Counted from the first letter of the stretch, positions 36,772-48,714 are shown. The stretch is DNA of 64,000 nucleotides from Dugong dugon (GCA_030035585.1 CM057475.1:2613501-2677500), one strand, 5' to 3'. Translations and numbers: made by a program. The notes: generated by a model not told the origin, from the sequence alone.

Positions 36772-36970
36772 CCGTCCATTGCCGTTGAGTCGATTTTGAC
36801 TCATAGCGACACTATAGGGCAGAGGAGAACTGCCCCATAGGGTTTTCAAGGCTGTAATCTTTATGGAAGCAGACTGCCACACCTTTCTTCTGCAGAGCAG
36901 CTGCTGGGTTTGATCTGCTGACCTTTTGATTAGCAGCCGAGCTGTTAACTACTGTGCCTCCAGGGCTCCT
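36772..36970 (-). repeat. Afrotherian tRNA-derived SINE
   Basis: Reverse copy from GCCGTTGAGTCGATTTTGAC to TACTGTGCCTCCAGGGCTCC. Confidence 0.92.
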
Positions 36971-37651
36971 TATACATAGACACAGATGCCCTTTATTTTG
37001 GTATGTACATTATATAATTTACTTACTGCATGAAGACTCTAAGAGATCGCTGATGGAGTCACACTGGAAAAGTTCAAACCCAAATTTCATAAGGACGCTT
37101 CATTATTATCAAGCACAGGAAGTTTACGGAGACTGGTGCAGTACTCAGAAACAGTTACAATGAAAAGTTGAAGGTTCTAGGATCATAGTAAAGAAAGAAA
37201 GCAGCTGGCATGAGGCATAGGGGGCTGAGGCCAGTGGGGGGGTGGTGGTATAGTAGAGGAAGAGCCCGAGAGGCCGTGATACCAGCAGTCCTCACCTGCA
37301 GCAGGCTCACAGCAAAGCTGACTGCTCTGTGATGAACTTGGGAACTGGAGCTGCCCTGTGCTGTCTGCAGACTCTCATGTATGATCTGAGAACCCACCCC
37401 AGAAACTGGTGGGAGAAGAGGACCAGTGAAAGGTACAACCCTGCATGGTTCTGGTGGGTTTCTTCTGGGACCCTGGGTCATCTGCCTTTCATCAGCCTTG
37501 CCACTGATTAGGCCTTGTGGGTCCTATTTGGAGAGCTCACGATATGGTGACAAGCCTTTGCAGAAGCCCTTTTACCTAAATAGTTGTACTGAGGCTCATA
37601 GGAATAGGGTTTATATCTGTTTTTCAAGGCAGGTGATCTAATGCACAGTGA
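36971..37651. other. Intergenic, unassigned
   Basis: No clear feature. Short open frames on both strands have no domain signature. Confidence 0.35.
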
Positions 37652-40600
37652 TCTTAGGCTGGATTCTCTAGAGAAGCAAAATGAGTGAAACAATATATAT
37701 AGAGAGAGACCTATGTCAGGGAAATGGCTCATGAGGTTCTGTTTTTGTTGTGTGCCATCGAGTCAATTCTGACTCATAGAGACCCTATAGGACAGAGTAG
37801 AAGTGCCCTATAGGGTTTCCTAGGCTGTGAGCTTTAAGGGAGCAGAGTGCCAGGTCTTTTCTCAAAATGTATATATAGAGAGATTTGTATCAAGGAAATA
37901 GTTCATGCCATTCTGGAGGCTGGAAAGTCCCAAGTCCGTGGGTCAGGCTGGAGGCTTCTCCTGACTCACGTAATTGCAGGGGCTAGTGAACCCAAGATCG
38001 GCAGGTCAGACAGCAAGCCTCTGGCTTGTAGGCTGTGGAGGCTAATGAATCCCAAGATTGGCAGGTAGGCTGCTAGCTCAAGTCCCAAGAACCGGAGGTG
38101 AGATGAACAGGAGCCAGCGTGAGCAAAAGCCAGTGAGCTTTGCCAGAAAGTCCACCTATATTGGATGCAGGGTACACCCCCAAAGAAACTCCCTTTCAAG
38201 TGATTGGCTACTCAAAACAGGTCTTGTCATAGAAGTGATAACATATCAGATTTCTTTATAGAAGTGATTACATCATTACATAGCTACCAAACTATATAAC
38301 TGCCAAACCACTGGGAATCATGGCCCAGCCAAGTTGACACACAACCTTAACTATCACAGTCCACCCCTTGCCAACTTGGTGCCCATACACATCTCTAAAT
38401 AAAGAAATTATAAAGTCATACTTGTGCCTAACATGATACAACATGCATACAACCGAAAATGCACTAGCCCTGTTTACATTTTATATTTTATAAGTGAAAA
38501 AAAAATATTTGATGCACATATGCAAGGAAGAAATACAACAGTTGTATAGTCCTTGTTTGTGTAACTGGCCACATGGTTGTAGTTGGTATTTAGAACTACT
38601 TTCTTCTATCCATTCAATATTCCCTTTTACCCTCAGCAAGCACCTCAGCTGGTCATGGTTCTTTGCCTGGTGGGGTGACCCAAACCTTCAATCCTGAAGG
38701 TTGTGGGCCATTATTAGTCATGTTGGAATTGAGTTGCTGTAGTTTTCCGTTGACTTTAATCACGGGACATGGTAGTACTAAGAGATGCCCTAAGGGATCT
38801 CCTGTATTCCAGGCATACTCTTCTTTAACTGCATTATCAATCCAGTTTCCTCTTGGTAATCAAGATCAGTCAGACCAGCCAATACAGTAACTCCCTTCTT
38901 TTGCCTGTGGTCCAGAGGCATGAGGAGCCCAAAGTGGCCGGATGGCATTCTCCCAATTCAATGGAATCAGCATTGTGTCTCCTGGTAGGAGCATTCCTCC
39001 CCTTGGAACTAAGATTTCTAGACCTGCAGACCATAGGGTCACGGTGACAGGAAGCAAAAATTTTGTGAGTGGGTCACTAAGGGTAATAGTGAAGGGTGCC
39101 ACTCCCATTTCCATCCCTTGATTCCTGGACCCATGAATCCTGGCTATGGGATAAACAGCACCATATATTGGATGCTGGTTTAGGGCATATACAATCTCCT
39201 GGAGAAAATTGTCTCAACCGTGCAAGGTATTGCAAGCTAGCTGGCCATAATTGTGTTTTTAGAAGGCCATTCCATCGTTCTGTCAAGCCAGCTGCTTCAG
39301 AATGATGGGGAACATGGTAAGACCAGTGAATTCCATGAACGTGGGCCCATTGCTGCCCTTCATTTGCTGTGAAGTGAGTCCCTTCATCTGACGCGATGCT
39401 GTTTTGGATACCGTGACGGTGGATAAGGCATTCTCTAAGTCCACGGATAGTAGTTTTGGTGGAAGCATTGCATGCAAGGATGGCAAATCCATATCCAGAG
39501 TAAATGTCTAGTAGAGTAATAACAAAATGTTCCCCTTTCCATGATGGAAGCAGTCCAATTTAATCAACTTGCTACCAGGTTGCTGGCTGATCACCTTGAG
39601 GAATGGTGCCATATTGAGGATTCATTGTTGGTCTCTGCTGCTGGCAGATTGGGCACTGAGCAGTGGCTGTAGCCAGGTCGGCCTTGGTAAGTGGAAGTCC
39701 ATGTTGCTGAGGCTGTGCATAACCTCCATCCCTGCCACTATGGCTACATTGTTCATGAGCTCGTTGGGCAATAACAGGAGTGGCTAGGGAATGAGAATGA
39801 CTGATGTCCACAGAACATGTCATTCTATCCACTTGGTTAAAATCCTCCTCTGCTGAGGTCACCCTTTGGTGAGCATTCACACAAGACACAAATATCTTCA
39901 CTTTCTTTGGCCGACTCAGAGAGGTCTATCCACATACCTCTTCCCTGTACCTCTTTGTCACCAATTTTCCAATCATGTTCCTTTCAAGTCCCTGACCATC
40001 CAGCCAAACCATTGGCCACAGACTGAATCAGTATACAGTTGAACATCTGGCCATTTCTCCTTCCAAGCAAAGTGAATAACCAGGTGCACTGCTCAAAGTT
40101 CTGCCTGTTGGGAGGATTTCCCTTCACCATTGTCCTTCTGGGAGGTCCCAGAAAGGGGCTGTAGTGCTGCCGCTGCCCACTTTCAAGTGGTACCTGCATC
40201 TTGTGGAGAAACATCTGTAAACCAGGCATGCATTTGCTCTTAGTCAACTGATCATAAGGAACTCCTTTTGAGGCCACAGGTGCAGACTGAGAGAGGGAAG
40301 ATAATGTGACAGGATTGAAGACCATGGGCATTTGGGCCGCTTTGTCTAGTGAAAGTAGCACCAACCAACCAGCTTCCTTATACTTCTCATTATGACAAAA
40401 TTGTAGAAAGGTATGAAACATGCAATCACCCAGAGGCTTGCCTCTCACCAATACCTGATCTATTGGTGGTGATATTTTGCATATTTCTATTGCCATCTCA
40501 CACCATGGATTAGCAGTGCCGTTTTTACTCCTGGAAGCAGAGTCATCAACATCTTTAAGACTAACCAGACTTGAGAACCAATTTAAAAAACCCATCCTTA

Positions 40601-41100
40601 ACAATTTTGTTTCTCTAGAACGACTCTTGGGTTCTCTAGAGTAGCAAAACCAGTGAAGCATATAAATATATATATAGAGAGAGATTTATATCAAGGAAAT
40701 AGCTCGTGGTTCTAGAGGCTGGAACATCCCATGTCTGTGGGTCAGGCTGGAGGGTTCTGACTCATGTAGCTGCAGAGGATGGTGAACCCCAGATTGGCAG
40801 GTCAGACAGTAGACCTCTGGCTCACAGGCTGTGGAGGCTGACAAATCCCAAGATTGGTAGGTAAGCTGCTAGCTTAAGTCCCAAGAACCAGAGGTCAGAT
40901 TAACAGGAGCCAGCTGCAGGATCCAGAGCAAGCAAAAGCCAATGAGCTTTGCCAGAAAGTCCACCGATATTGGGTGTAGGCCATACCCCCAAGGAAACTC
41001 CCTTTCAACTGATTGGCTGCTCATAACATCTCATCATAGAAGTGATTACATTATTTCAGATCTCATTATGGAGGTGATTACATCATTACATAGCTACCAA
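37652..41100 (-). mobile_element. Endogenous retrovirus remnant, ERVL/MLT2-type, internally deleted
   Basis: Two related LTRs (37652-38358 and 40622-41100) bracket 2.2 kb of internal sequence in reverse. Shared words include CAAGTCCCAAGAACC and CTTTGCCAGAAAGTCCACC. The minus-strand start TGTGATAGTTAAGG fits the MLT2 group. The internal part contains only the distal polymerase region: RNase H-like sequence near 40.0-40.6 kb, and integrase-like sequence with a zinc-binding CPIC motif near 39.65 kb and catalytic-core words near 39.3-39.5 kb. Stops and frameshifts are frequent. The structural, protease and reverse-transcriptase portions are absent, so this is a dead old copy. Confidence 0.8.
37742..37860 (-). 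repeat. Afrotherian SINE, truncated, inside the ERVL LTR
   Basis: TGTGCCATCGAGTCAATTCT to AGCAGAGTGCCAGGTCTTTTC; splits the left LTR, and LTR sequence flanks it on both sides. Confidence 0.85.
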
Positions 41101-41284
41101 ATGGACTTGGTGGTGGTGAGGATTCTGCATGACGTCTGGTGTATAAGAGCTCAGTAAATATTAGCCATATATAAATAAATGAAGGTCCTGGATCAGGCCC
41201 CCAAAGGAAAGAAGGGTATCTCTAGTTTTTAAAGATCCCCAGGGACGTTAATGTGCACCGAAAATGGAGACACTAAGGCGTTGG

Positions 41285-41600
41285 CATATTTCCCAGACTA
41301 CATTTCCCAGAGGCCTTGGTGGCGGCCATTTGTGTTTCTGACTCTGCCCTCGTGGGCATGAGTCCTGCACCACTTGGGGTTCACATTGGCTGGGGCCTCT
41401 GTGGGACGTTGCTTCCGCGCTGTGCACGTGGCTCAGCCCTGCATAGAGTGGCTGGGTGTGGGAGCGGTGGCCGCCAGGCTAGGATGCTAAAACTTTGGGC
41501 TATGGCCACATGTGCCCCTTCTTTCCTGGGGGGCAGGTTGAGGAAAAGCCAGGGTAGGAGAGGACAACAGGTAGGGCAGGGTCCCATCCTCAGAAGCTGT
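41285..41600 (+). promoter_or_regulatory. ZNF485: Probable promoter and 5' untranslated exon of ZNF485
   Basis: This moderately GC-rich, repeat-free block lies about 1.2 kb before the ZNF485 start exon and just right of the ERVL remnant. It carries the ZNF143 motif and a YY1-like GCGGCCATT. Candidate donors for a non-coding exon 1 are GGCAG|GTTGAG near 41537 and AACAG|GTAGGG near 41570; I cannot choose between them. The start of transcription is inferred to lie shortly after 41315. Confidence 0.55.
41297..41315 (+). promoter_or_regulatory. ZNF143/THAP11 (SBS) motif at the ZNF485 promoter
   Basis: ACTACATTTCCCAGAGGCC is a second match to the Staf/ZNF143 consensus. It lies in the first GC-richer, repeat-poor block upstream of the ZNF485 start exon. 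GGCGGCCATTT just after it resembles a YY1 site. A partial second copy (TTTCCCAGA) directly precedes it at 41289. Confidence 0.65.
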
Positions 41601-41639
41601 GCAGTATCCATCTAATATCTTCTAATATCTTCTTATGAC

Positions 41640-42490
41640 TGTGTTGCCTGATTAGGGTCCGTGCCCTGGAGCAGTTGAGCCAATGAAATGTACTCCAAGT
41701 CAAAAAGAGAAAGTTTGTTTACGAGGTGGCACCAACGGGGACTCTGACAGCAATGCAGGCTGTCTTTGTGGAGTCCCAAAAGGCAATTTTACATTAGAGC
41801 TTATATATGATTTTTACCAGGGTTAGAAGTGTCCTTTTGGCACATAACCCACAGATGGCATGGCCAGATGAGTTATTCATTACAAGACAATTACAAGAGA
41901 CTCTTTATCAGACTAAAGAGATACATGCTGGACATCTCCTTATCGGGCTAAAGATATACATGCCAGACATCCGGGCTCTAATCACCATGTGGGGGATCGT
42001 AAGTCACAGGTGGCCGGACAGAACAAAACAAAGTCATTAACAAAGATATGCAGAAAGGAGAAGACAGGCAGGAAAAAACTTACAGGTCCATCATGGCATT
42101 AGTTATGTGAAGCTCTCAATCGCTCATTATAAAAAGGAGAAAGCATGCTGTAGAGTATTAGGGTCATGAGTGGCACATCATAGGGAGCTTAAAGGCTTGC
42201 GCTGAGGCCTCAAACATTGAGTCACCTTTGAGACTTTCCACTTGCGTCGGTGAAGGTGCTTGACCAACAGCCTCAGCTTGGCCTGGAGGGTGCTGCAAGG
42301 CTGGACTCAAATCCAGGTTCCAGGCAGCAGTTCCGTGGCCTTTCTTCCTGACCCTAACCACCTTCACCTGTTCAGTGACCTTTATAGGGAGTAGGGAGCG
42401 TGGTGATTGATTTCGTTCAGCTTGCGGTGAGCAAGTTTTAGCTAGTGTAGGACACGGTAGGACTACCTCATATTTCCTTTCTTTTTCCCC
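41640..42490. other. ZNF485 5' intron, possible LTR-derived sequence
   Basis: The part 41690-41800 (AGTTTGTTTACGAGGTGGCA, CCAACGGGGACTCTGACAGC) looks like retroviral LTR sequence, but the family is not identified. The rest shows no feature. Confidence 0.3.
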
Positions 42491-42492
42491 AG

Positions 42493-42577
42493 ATTGGCTT
42501 TTGAAGGATTGCCTGCCCTTGCCTGAGTGAACAGTTCAGGAGACATGGCCCCAAGACTACCAAGAGCCCAGATCCAG
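42493..42577 (+). CDS. ZNF485: ZNF485 start exon (MAPRLPRAQIQ), GC donor
   Basis: A strong acceptor (CCTTTCTTTTTCCCCAG) opens the exon at 42493. The ATG at 42545 is in a good context (GGAGACATGG) and eleven codons, MAPRLPRAQIQ, lead to CAG at 42577. Human ZNF485 begins MAPRAQIQ as I recall, so this copy has a short insertion. The exon must end here in phase 0 to join the KRAB-A exon at 45004 (GSLTFGEV). The intron then starts GCGAGT, not GT. The nearest GT (42582) would shift the frame. A GC-AG intron is a known minor class, so the exon is probably functional. Confidence 0.85.
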
Positions 42578-42783
42578 GCGAGTTTGATTTTTCCTTTTCC
42601 CGAGAAATCTCCACGTGTTTCAAAGGGAGGTTGGGTTTGTACCTCTTGCCCTGAAGCTTATCTGCATGGAGTTTGGACCAAGATGCCTGAGCCAGTCCTG
42701 GATGGGTCCATCTCTGCAGAGAAAGGGCCCTTCTCCCCACTGCCATCCCTTCATGCCCTTCTTCTCTCCACATAGTCATCCAG

Positions 42784-43140
42784 TGTCTTAGTTTCTTAGT
42801 GCTGCTGTAACAGAAATTTATTTTCTAACTGTTGAGAAGGCTAGAAGTCTGAATTCAGGGTACTGGCTTTAGGGGAAGGCTCTCTGTCTGTTGGCTCTGG
42901 AGGAAGGTCATGTTGATTCTAGCATTCCTCGGTTCCTTAGTGGTGTGGTCATGTGGTGTAGCACCTGTCCTTCCCCGTTTGTGCTTGCGTGTCTCTGTGC
43001 TGTTCCTTATAACTCAGAAGAGATTAGGTTTCAGACATCCTACAGTGATATGACCTAATTAACATAAAAAAGAATATCCTGTTTCCAAATAGGATTACAT
43101 CCACATGTGTAGAGGTTAGGATTCCACAATTCAATCCATA
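42784..43140 (-). mobile_element. MaLR-like LTR, diverged
   Basis: TGTCTTAGTTTCTTAGTGCT to TCCACAATTCAATCCATAAT; reverse copy 207 nt downstream of the ZNF485 start-exon donor. Confidence 0.8.
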
Positions 43141-43864
43141 ATGCCCACCAAATAGATTATTGCTATCTATACTTTCTAGAGTGCTAGAAACTGAAAAATA
43201 CTTCATAAGCAAGGTGTAGCTGTTGCCCCTGAGGACCTTGCAAATTCACAGAAAATGAAAAACAGACACGTTTAGCATCCTAAGACCTGGAGGCTAAAGT
43301 GTCAGTGATGCACATGACATGGGGAAGGCAGAGCTCTGTTGAGCCTCGGGTCAAAGCAGTCTTCAGGGCGCGGTGGAGTGGTGGAGGTGATCATTTTACC
43401 TCTTCCTGGGAATAAATGAAAGCTGCATAATTATGGAGGATGGGATTTGGCTAGGAGAATGCCCTGAAAAAGGAGTGAAGATACTAACAGACTGACCCCA
43501 GAGCAAGTTGGAAATATTCAGTGTTTAGAATGCCTTTATCCTGGAGAAAACTGGGTTTCGAAGGACTTTGAGAAGTTGACAGGAAGTAATCAGCATTTTG
43601 AAAGAAATAAATGAATAATATTTGAATATTTTCAAAATGACTTGTTTTTATTATACACATTAACAGTAACAAGAAAATTTTAAAAATTAAAGATAACCCA
43701 CATTCTTACCACTCTGAACAAAACAAATTATTTCATTGGAAACATCTTTGCATATGTATTTTTTAGGCTTACCCATTTTTTCCTTTTAATATGTCATAGT
43801 TATTGTCTCCGATTTGCTCATAGTCTTCTTAGCACTTTTTATAGCTGCTTTTATACTCTACTCC
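43141..43864. other. ZNF485 intron, unassigned
   Basis: No clear repeat or coding signal. Confidence 0.3.
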
Positions 43865-44045
43865 CTCTCAGCCCTGCGACCTTGAGCAAGTTCTTTCAAC
43901 TCCGTGAACCTTGGTATCCTTAGCCACAAAATAGATTCAACGATGCCTTATACAGGTGTGAAAATTCAGAGCAATGATACATACCTTAGAGCATAGCACT
44001 GTGGTGGTACATATTAAGTTGCTACTGCTATAAGAGGCAATTCTG
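43865..44045 (+). repeat. MIR SINE
   Basis: GCGACCTTGAGCAAGTTCTT and TAGCCACAAAATAGATTCAA match the MIR core in sense order. Confidence 0.75.
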
Positions 44046-44221
44046 ATTTTAAGTATTCTGCCCCAGAGTCAGACCATGGTCACTAAATTCTAGGATAAAG
44101 TATATGTCTTTCAGACTTCTATTTATTTGTTGATTGAATAAATTCTTGAATACTGACAATAAATATAAACTTCTTCTGCCAGATTAGGGAGAAATGCTAT
44201 GAAGAAAAATAAAGCTGGATA

Positions 44222-44582
44222 ACAGGATAGATCTGAGGACATTGGTGGTTCAGTAGTAAAATTCTTGCCTTCCATGTGGGAGACCCAAGTTTGATTCCCA
44301 GCCAGTACACCTCATGTGTAGCCACCACCCATCTGTCAGTGGTGGCTTATGTGTTGCTATGATACTGAACAGTTTTCAGCAGAACTTCCAGACTATGATG
44401 GACTAGGAAGAAAGGCTTGGCAGTCTACTTCCAAAAAGCAGCCAATGAGAACTCTGTGGATCGCAGTGGTCCAATCTGCAGCTGATCGTGGGGGTGGTAC
44501 AGGATCAGGCAGTGTTTCATTCCATTGTGGACTGGGTTGCTATGAGTTGAGGGTCAACTTGATAGCAGTTAACAACAACGGG
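44222..44582 (+). repeat. tRNA-Gly-headed SINE with RTE tail
   Basis: The head ACATTGGTGGTTCAGTAGTA, GAATTC-like, CATGTGGGAGACCCAAGTTT, GATTCCCAGCC closely follows tRNA-Gly(GCC), including A and B box regions. The tail GGCAGTGTTTCATTCC, GGTTGCTATGAGTTGAGGG, TTAACAACAAC is like the RTE 3' end. It is a composite SINE mobilised by RTE, not a tRNA gene: 280 bases of body follow. Confidence 0.8.
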
Positions 44583-44594
44583 ATAGAGAGTGGT

Positions 44595-44760
44595 AGAGGA
44601 TGGAAGAGGAGAAAAGAGAAGACCTTTTTGATGAAGTGACATTTAAGCAAAGACCTGATAAAGTGAGGGATGAGCAAATGCCAGGCTAGGGTGGGAGCAT
44701 GGTAGGTCTGTCGGAAGAATGTTGAGGAAGGCAGTGTGGCTAAAGTGAGGGGTTGCAGAC
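44595..44760 (-). repeat. L2 3' fragment, reverse
   Basis: TGATGAAGTGACATTTAAGC, AAAGACCTGATAAAGTGAGG, GAGGAAGGCAGTGTGGCTAA: the L2 3' region in reverse. Confidence 0.55.
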
Positions 44761-44943
44761 CTCACCCTATCCCAGCTCCTCCTCTTTTGGTTCTTTATTC
44801 CAGTGGAACAAGTTGACTACTTAATGCATAATGTGCTTTGCCTTCTTCGTCCTTTTGTTAACTGTCTCTCACTCCCTTCCCTGTAAACACAATCTGAAAT
44901 ATCAGAAGCTGGCCTTGAACATCTTGCTTTTCTTCTCCAGTGA

Positions 44944-45249
<306 letters not shown>

Positions 45250-45580
45250 TAGCTTATGCTCCTTCCATCCCTCAGAAAAGTCAGAACCATACAGAGCTTG
45301 GCAGCTAGGTTGTGTGAGCTAGCCTAGTTCTCTAAATTTTTCATGTCAGGATTCATCTGCTTCCAAAAATACGAATTTCTCATCCTCAAGGAGGACCTTG
45401 GTTTCTAACTGACTTCCCCTCATACATTTTCTGTGACTACATGATTTGGACATTCTTTATACTACCCTCAAGGCCTCCTTGACATGTCTGTGCTTCTTGT
45501 AGCCCCCCCAGTTGAGAGTGAGGTCTGGGATTATTCCTTGTGCTTATGAGCATAGTCACATTCTTTTTCTCTATGAACAG

Positions 45581-45676
45581 GACTTCGCTCTTCCAAACCA
45601 AAACTAATTACCCAATTGGAGCAAGGGGCAGAGCCCTGGATGGAGGATGGAGACTTTCCATCAAGTACCTGTCCAG
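45581..45676 (+). CDS. ZNF485: ZNF485 KRAB-B exon
   Basis: This 96-nt exon follows the pyrimidine-rich acceptor TTCTTTTTCTCTATGAACAG and ends at the donor CCAG|GTGAGTG. After completing the shared glycine codon it reads LRSSKPKLITQLEQGAEPWM, then EDGDFPSSTCP, a standard B box (KPKLITQLEQG.EPW). It leaves in phase 1, which fits the finger exon. It lies 450 nt after KRAB-A with no repeat of note between them. Confidence 0.93.
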
Positions 45677-46124
45677 GTGAGTGAGAGCCGTTTCCGGCAG
45701 CAGCTCAGCACACAGAACAGCAAGGAGGAGCAGGTTGGGATCTTGGTAAGACAGCTCACCTTAGAGCCTCCATGTCTGTGCAGAAGGGCTGGGGCACTAG
45801 ACACTAGTTTTTCTTTTAATATCATCCTCATGCTGAACGACGTGTCATTTTTCTCATTCCTTCACTCTTTTGGAGAGTAGTTCCCTTCATAAGGGCCTCA
45901 GGCCCATGACTCCTTGCCTTGGTTGAGATCCTCAATCTCTTTATGTGTTTTTCCCACCTCTGTTTTACGGCATTCATCAGGCCATCTTTTGTTCATTTCT
46001 GCCTTCTGTCCGTTTTCAATTCCTTTCACATTCTCTCATGGTTAGCTTGTTAAATGGCTATATATTCCGATTTTATGTATCTCACCTTTTTTAGCTTTTT
46101 TTGGACATCTAACAGTTGGCTGGA

Positions 46125-46290
46125 TGGAGCTCTAGTGGCATAGAGGTTAAGAGCTCAGCTGCTGATCAAAAGTTTGGCAGTTCGAATCCACCAGCCGTTC
46201 CTTGGAAACCCTATGAAGCAGTTCTACTCTGTCTTATAGGGTCACTATGAGTCAGAATGGACTCGATGGCAACAGGTATGGTTTTTTGGT
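46125..46290 (+). repeat. Afrotherian tRNA-derived SINE
   Basis: GGAGCTCTAGTGGCATAGAG to GACTCGATGGCAACAGGTAT, slightly shortened in the middle. In the ZNF485 KRAB-B to finger-exon intron. Confidence 0.9.
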
Positions 46291-46992
46291 TTAATGATTG
46301 ACTAAAACCACTTGATGAATTATAAGTATGACAATTTTGGGATTGCTTCTAGTGCATCTAGTTTTTTTTTCCTTTAATCAACTTTGAGCTTCGTAGAATT
46401 ATATGAATATAGATTAGAAACCTATGCCATAATATTTCAATTTGAGAAAGAGAAAACAGAGATATAGTACGTCTTTCGTTCAAGGTCACGTAGTGGCAGT
46501 GACAGATTCCAAATGTAAGCATCATTTCCCTATTGTCAGATCAGGGTTATTTTTGGCAAACTGATGAGAAAGCATTTTCTTACCTTTTTTCAGAGGTCTT
46601 TTCTTTCTTGTCTTTGCTCTCCTTTGCTGTTGGGTCTCAGTTTTTCTGTGTATACTTTACAGATGCTTTGTATACTTTCTGTATGTGACGTTCTTTGTGT
46701 CATAGTTCACGTCTTCCTCTTTAAACATGGATGTTTCTCCCACCTAAAACATTTATTTTGCCAGTATTGCTTCTTCTAAAACTCTTAATTGTCATTTAGC
46801 CTATACCATCATCAGGGGAACTTTTATAACCATATTTCATGGAAGATACCAGTGGTACATAAACTTGCTTACCTACAGGGTGCTTTTTTTTTTTTTTTTT
46901 TTTAACTACTTTTCAGTAATTCCTCTTTTTTTCTTATTATGTTTAACTTTTTTCCCTCAAAATTCTTGTGTAGATTCTTTATACTATAACAA
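46291..46992. other. ZNF485 intron, unassigned
   Basis: AT-rich, with T-runs near 46888-46904; no confident family. Confidence 0.3.
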
Positions 46993-47420
46993 TAGTATTT
47001 TCATTTCCTGGTGTTGCTGTAACAGAAATACCACAAGTGGTGACTTTAAAGAAGAGAAATTAATTTTCTCACAGTTCAGGGGGCTAGAAGTCCAAATTTG
47101 GGACACCAGCTGTAGAGGATGCTCTCTCTCCATAGGCTCTGTGGGCAGATCTTTGTCTCTTTTGACTTCTGTAGCCCAGGCATTCCTTGTTTCCTTAGTG
47201 ACTGTCTCATGGAGTCTGTCTTCCCATTTGTGCTTCCTTCTCTTTCTAATCTGCTCTTTTTATAACTCAGAAGTGGTTAGGTTTAGGACACGCCCTACAC
47301 TGATATGGCTTCATTAACATAACAAAGAAAACCCTATTCCCAAATAGGATTACATCCACAAGTATAGTGTTAGGATCCAATACATATTTTGGGGGGACAC
47401 AAGTCCATCCATACCAAATA
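46993..47420 (-). mobile_element. MaLR-like LTR, reverse
   Basis: TTCATTTCCTGGTGTTGCTG through CAGTTCAGGGGGCTAGAAGT to GGGGGGACACAAGTCCATCC. Start somewhat eroded. Confidence 0.75.
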
Positions 47421-48184
47421 GTAAATCAGTCTTCTTTATTCTGTAAAAATGGCGTCTGACACCTTCTAACTACATAAGGAAGAAGGAGAATCAAGATTAA
47501 CAGTCCAAGGCTGATTACTATGAGGCAGAGGTCAGATGCCTCCACCTTCCAACGCTTTTACCAATGCTGAAACCGACTGTCCCTCCCACGGTGCTCTCTA
47601 CTTCTCTGCTGTGTTCAAGAATTTGTTGCAGTGGCCACACAACTCACAAACAATACTCATGATTATGGGGTTTATTATGGAAGTAATAGGTTACAGTTAA
47701 GGTTCAGGAGTGCTCAGGATACAGTTCTTTAGTCAAGACACCCTTTTCTCAGCTGTGCCCACAGGCAAGTCTCTCTTTGGCCCTGGACCCCTTGGGCTGG
47801 CCTCTGCCCTGCCAAGTGTTATAAAACTCTTTTAGCTATGCTAATAGGTACCCAGAGGCATCCCACTCTGCCAGTAAGCCTTGGCCTGAAGGTACTCAGC
47901 TTTAGCTCCGTGGGCCAGGAAGTTCACCATGCTGTCTCCTGCCGGTCTTCTGCCTCTTCTGCTGCTGCTTCTCGCTGTCTTTGGTGTTACAGCTGTCTCT
48001 GTCTCTCTCTCTCTCCATGTTAGGTAATTCACTGTACCACAATTCTTTTTCTTTCTGTTTTAATTTTGGTTATTTTTTAAAATAGGATGTTTAAAATTTA
48101 GATGTAATCAAAACTAGGAATGTTTCTTCTGGTATTCTCTCATCCATTTAGAAGACTAATAAATCCTTCTACAAAGATTTCACA
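47421..48184. other. ZNF485 intron, unclassified LTR-like sequence
   Basis: Words such as ATGATTATGGGGTTTATTAT and a pyrimidine-rich end (CTGTCTCTGTCTCTCTCTC) suggest an LTR. I cannot name it. Confidence 0.3.
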
Positions 48185-48713
48185 ACCATTCAGTTGAATG
48201 TCTTTGCATAGTCAGTAAAACACAGGTAAACGTCTTTCTGGTATTCTCTGCTTTCAGCCAAGATCCATCTGGCATTAGCAATGATATCCCTCATTCCACG
48301 TCCTCTTCTGAATCCAGTTTGAATTTCTGGCATTTCCCTGTAGATACACTGCTGCGACCGTTTTTAAAGTATCTTCAGCAAAATTTTACTTGCCTGTGAT
48401 ATTAACAATACTGTTTGGTAATTTCCGCATCTGTTGGATTACCTTTCTTTGGAATGGGCACAAATATGGATCTCTTCCAGTTGGTTGGCCAGTTAGCTGT
48501 CTTCCAAATTTTTTGGCATAGATGAGCGAACACTTCCAGCATGGCATCTGTTAAAACATCTCAATTGCTATTCCGTCAGTTCCTGGAGCCTTGTTTTTCG
48601 CCAGTTCCTTCAGTAGCAGCTCGGACTTCTTCAGTACCATTGGTTCTTGATCATATGCTACCTTCTGAAATGGTTGACTGTCTACCAGTTTTTATGGTAC
48701 AGTGACTCTGTGG
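48185..48713 (-). mobile_element. RTE/BovB LINE fragment (reverse-transcriptase N part)
   Basis: Reverse of the RTE region that elsewhere reads GGTACTGAAGGAAGAAGTCC. Landmarks are TCTTTGCATAGTCAGTAAAA, CTTTGGAATGGGCACAAATA and GGTACAGTGACTCTGT. It ends exactly against the Tigger1 terminus. Confidence 0.85.
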
Positions 48714-48714
48714 A

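Noticed and set aside
44222..44300. tRNA-Gly gene
   Set aside because: Stem bases do not pair, and a SINE body with RTE tail follows; a second copy exists at 25.3 kb.
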